A stretch of DNA of 5,975 bases from DASRHY01 sp046765875 (GTDB lineage: Bacteria > Actinomycetota > Actinomycetes > Propionibacteriales > Kribbellaceae), in contig JBKPSJ010000069.1 in the NCBI GenBank assembly GCA_046765875.1, positions 1 through 5,975 of the forward strand. Reading direction: 5' to 3'. How positions within the stretch are numbered: the stretch's first letter is position 1; each line of letters starts with the position of its first letter. This document shows, piece by piece, positions 5,731 through 5,975 of the stretch. Made by a program: the position numbers and the translations under genes. A model generated the notes under the pieces. It was not told where the DNA came from. It did not search any database and was given only the letters and a program-made list of their open reading frames with translations.

Positions 5731-5975
5731 TCAGTCCGGGGGGGTCCGTCCCAGACTCCGTGGCAGCAGGAGCGCGAGTACGACCAGCACAACGGAGGCT
5801 ATGCTGATCACGACACCGACCTTGTGCAGTCCGGCCGTGCTCAGATCGCGGTCGAGCACCACCCCGAGCAGCGACCCGGCCAGGATCGCGCCGAGATAGC
5901 GGAACGTCTGGAACAACCCTCCGGAGCCGCCGGTGCGTTCGGGCGGGGTGGCGGCGTACAGGCCGGTCTGCAGGC
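5731..5975 (-). CDS. MFS transporter, C-terminal fragment (start beyond window)
   Basis: The frame is open from the right edge, and the last 80 residues are visible. They begin LQTGLYAATPPERTGGSGG, then FQTFRYLGAILAGSLLGVVL, a loop DRDLSTAGLHKVG, and a last hydrophobic segment VVISIASVVLVVLALLLP. The protein ends in a short polar tail, RSLGRTPPD. A cytoplasmic loop with P-E-R-x-G-x-x-x-G leading into TM11 and TM12 is characteristic of 12- and 14-TM major-facilitator drug or solute exporters, including the DHA families. Substrate and subfamily cannot be judged from this piece. The SIMPL gene follows after 12 nt in the same direction, suggesting an operon. A TTG codon at 5916 lies within this frame and should not be taken as a start, because the conserved frame continues upstream of it. 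Confidence 0.82.
   Translation of the reverse strand, partial: LQTGLYAATPPERTGGSGGLFQTFRYLGAILAGSLLGVVLDRDLSTAGLHKVGVVISIASVVLVVLALLLPRSLGRTPPD

Overview
The window is GC-rich DNA (about 70% G+C by eye) with strong third-position GC bias, GTG starts and actinobacterial gene families. The source is therefore most likely a high-GC actinomycete. A Kribbella/Nocardioides-type genome is a guess only. Every gene I can support lies on the minus strand; the long plus-strand open frames are antisense shadows.

Read in the direction of transcription (right to left), the layout is as follows. (1) The last ~80 residues of an MFS transporter run in from the right edge. (2) A cytosolic SIMPL-domain (DUF541) protein starts 12 nt later. 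(3) A 139-nt intergenic region contains the only clearly AT-rich patch, with a candidate promoter, a 6-bp inverted repeat and a leader hairpin. (4) A 375-residue protein resembles the N-terminal part of actinobacterial Mrr-type restriction-endonuclease proteins, but it stops where I would expect the nuclease domain to begin. (5) Its stop codon lies in a triple 13-bp tandem repeat, which sits just upstream of (6) an NRAMP-type Mn2+/Fe2+ transporter (mntH). (7) A PPP-type metallophosphoesterase follows mntH with a 1-nt gap and looks translationally coupled to it. (8) After 81 nt comes a helicase-associated protein of the mycobacterial Rv0862c type, which runs off the left edge.

The MFS and SIMPL genes look like one unit. 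The mntH and phosphoesterase genes are another, possibly extending into the helicase-associated gene. Divalent-metal import coupled to a two-metal phosphoesterase makes biochemical sense, since such enzymes often use Mn2+ or Fe2+. The Mrr-like gene appears to have its own promoter.

Most of the window is ordinary chromosome. The points deserving a second look are the apparently nuclease-less Mrr-like protein, the tandem repeat at its 3' end, and the inverted repeat over its promoter. I saw no RNA genes, insertion sequences, CRISPR arrays or att sites.
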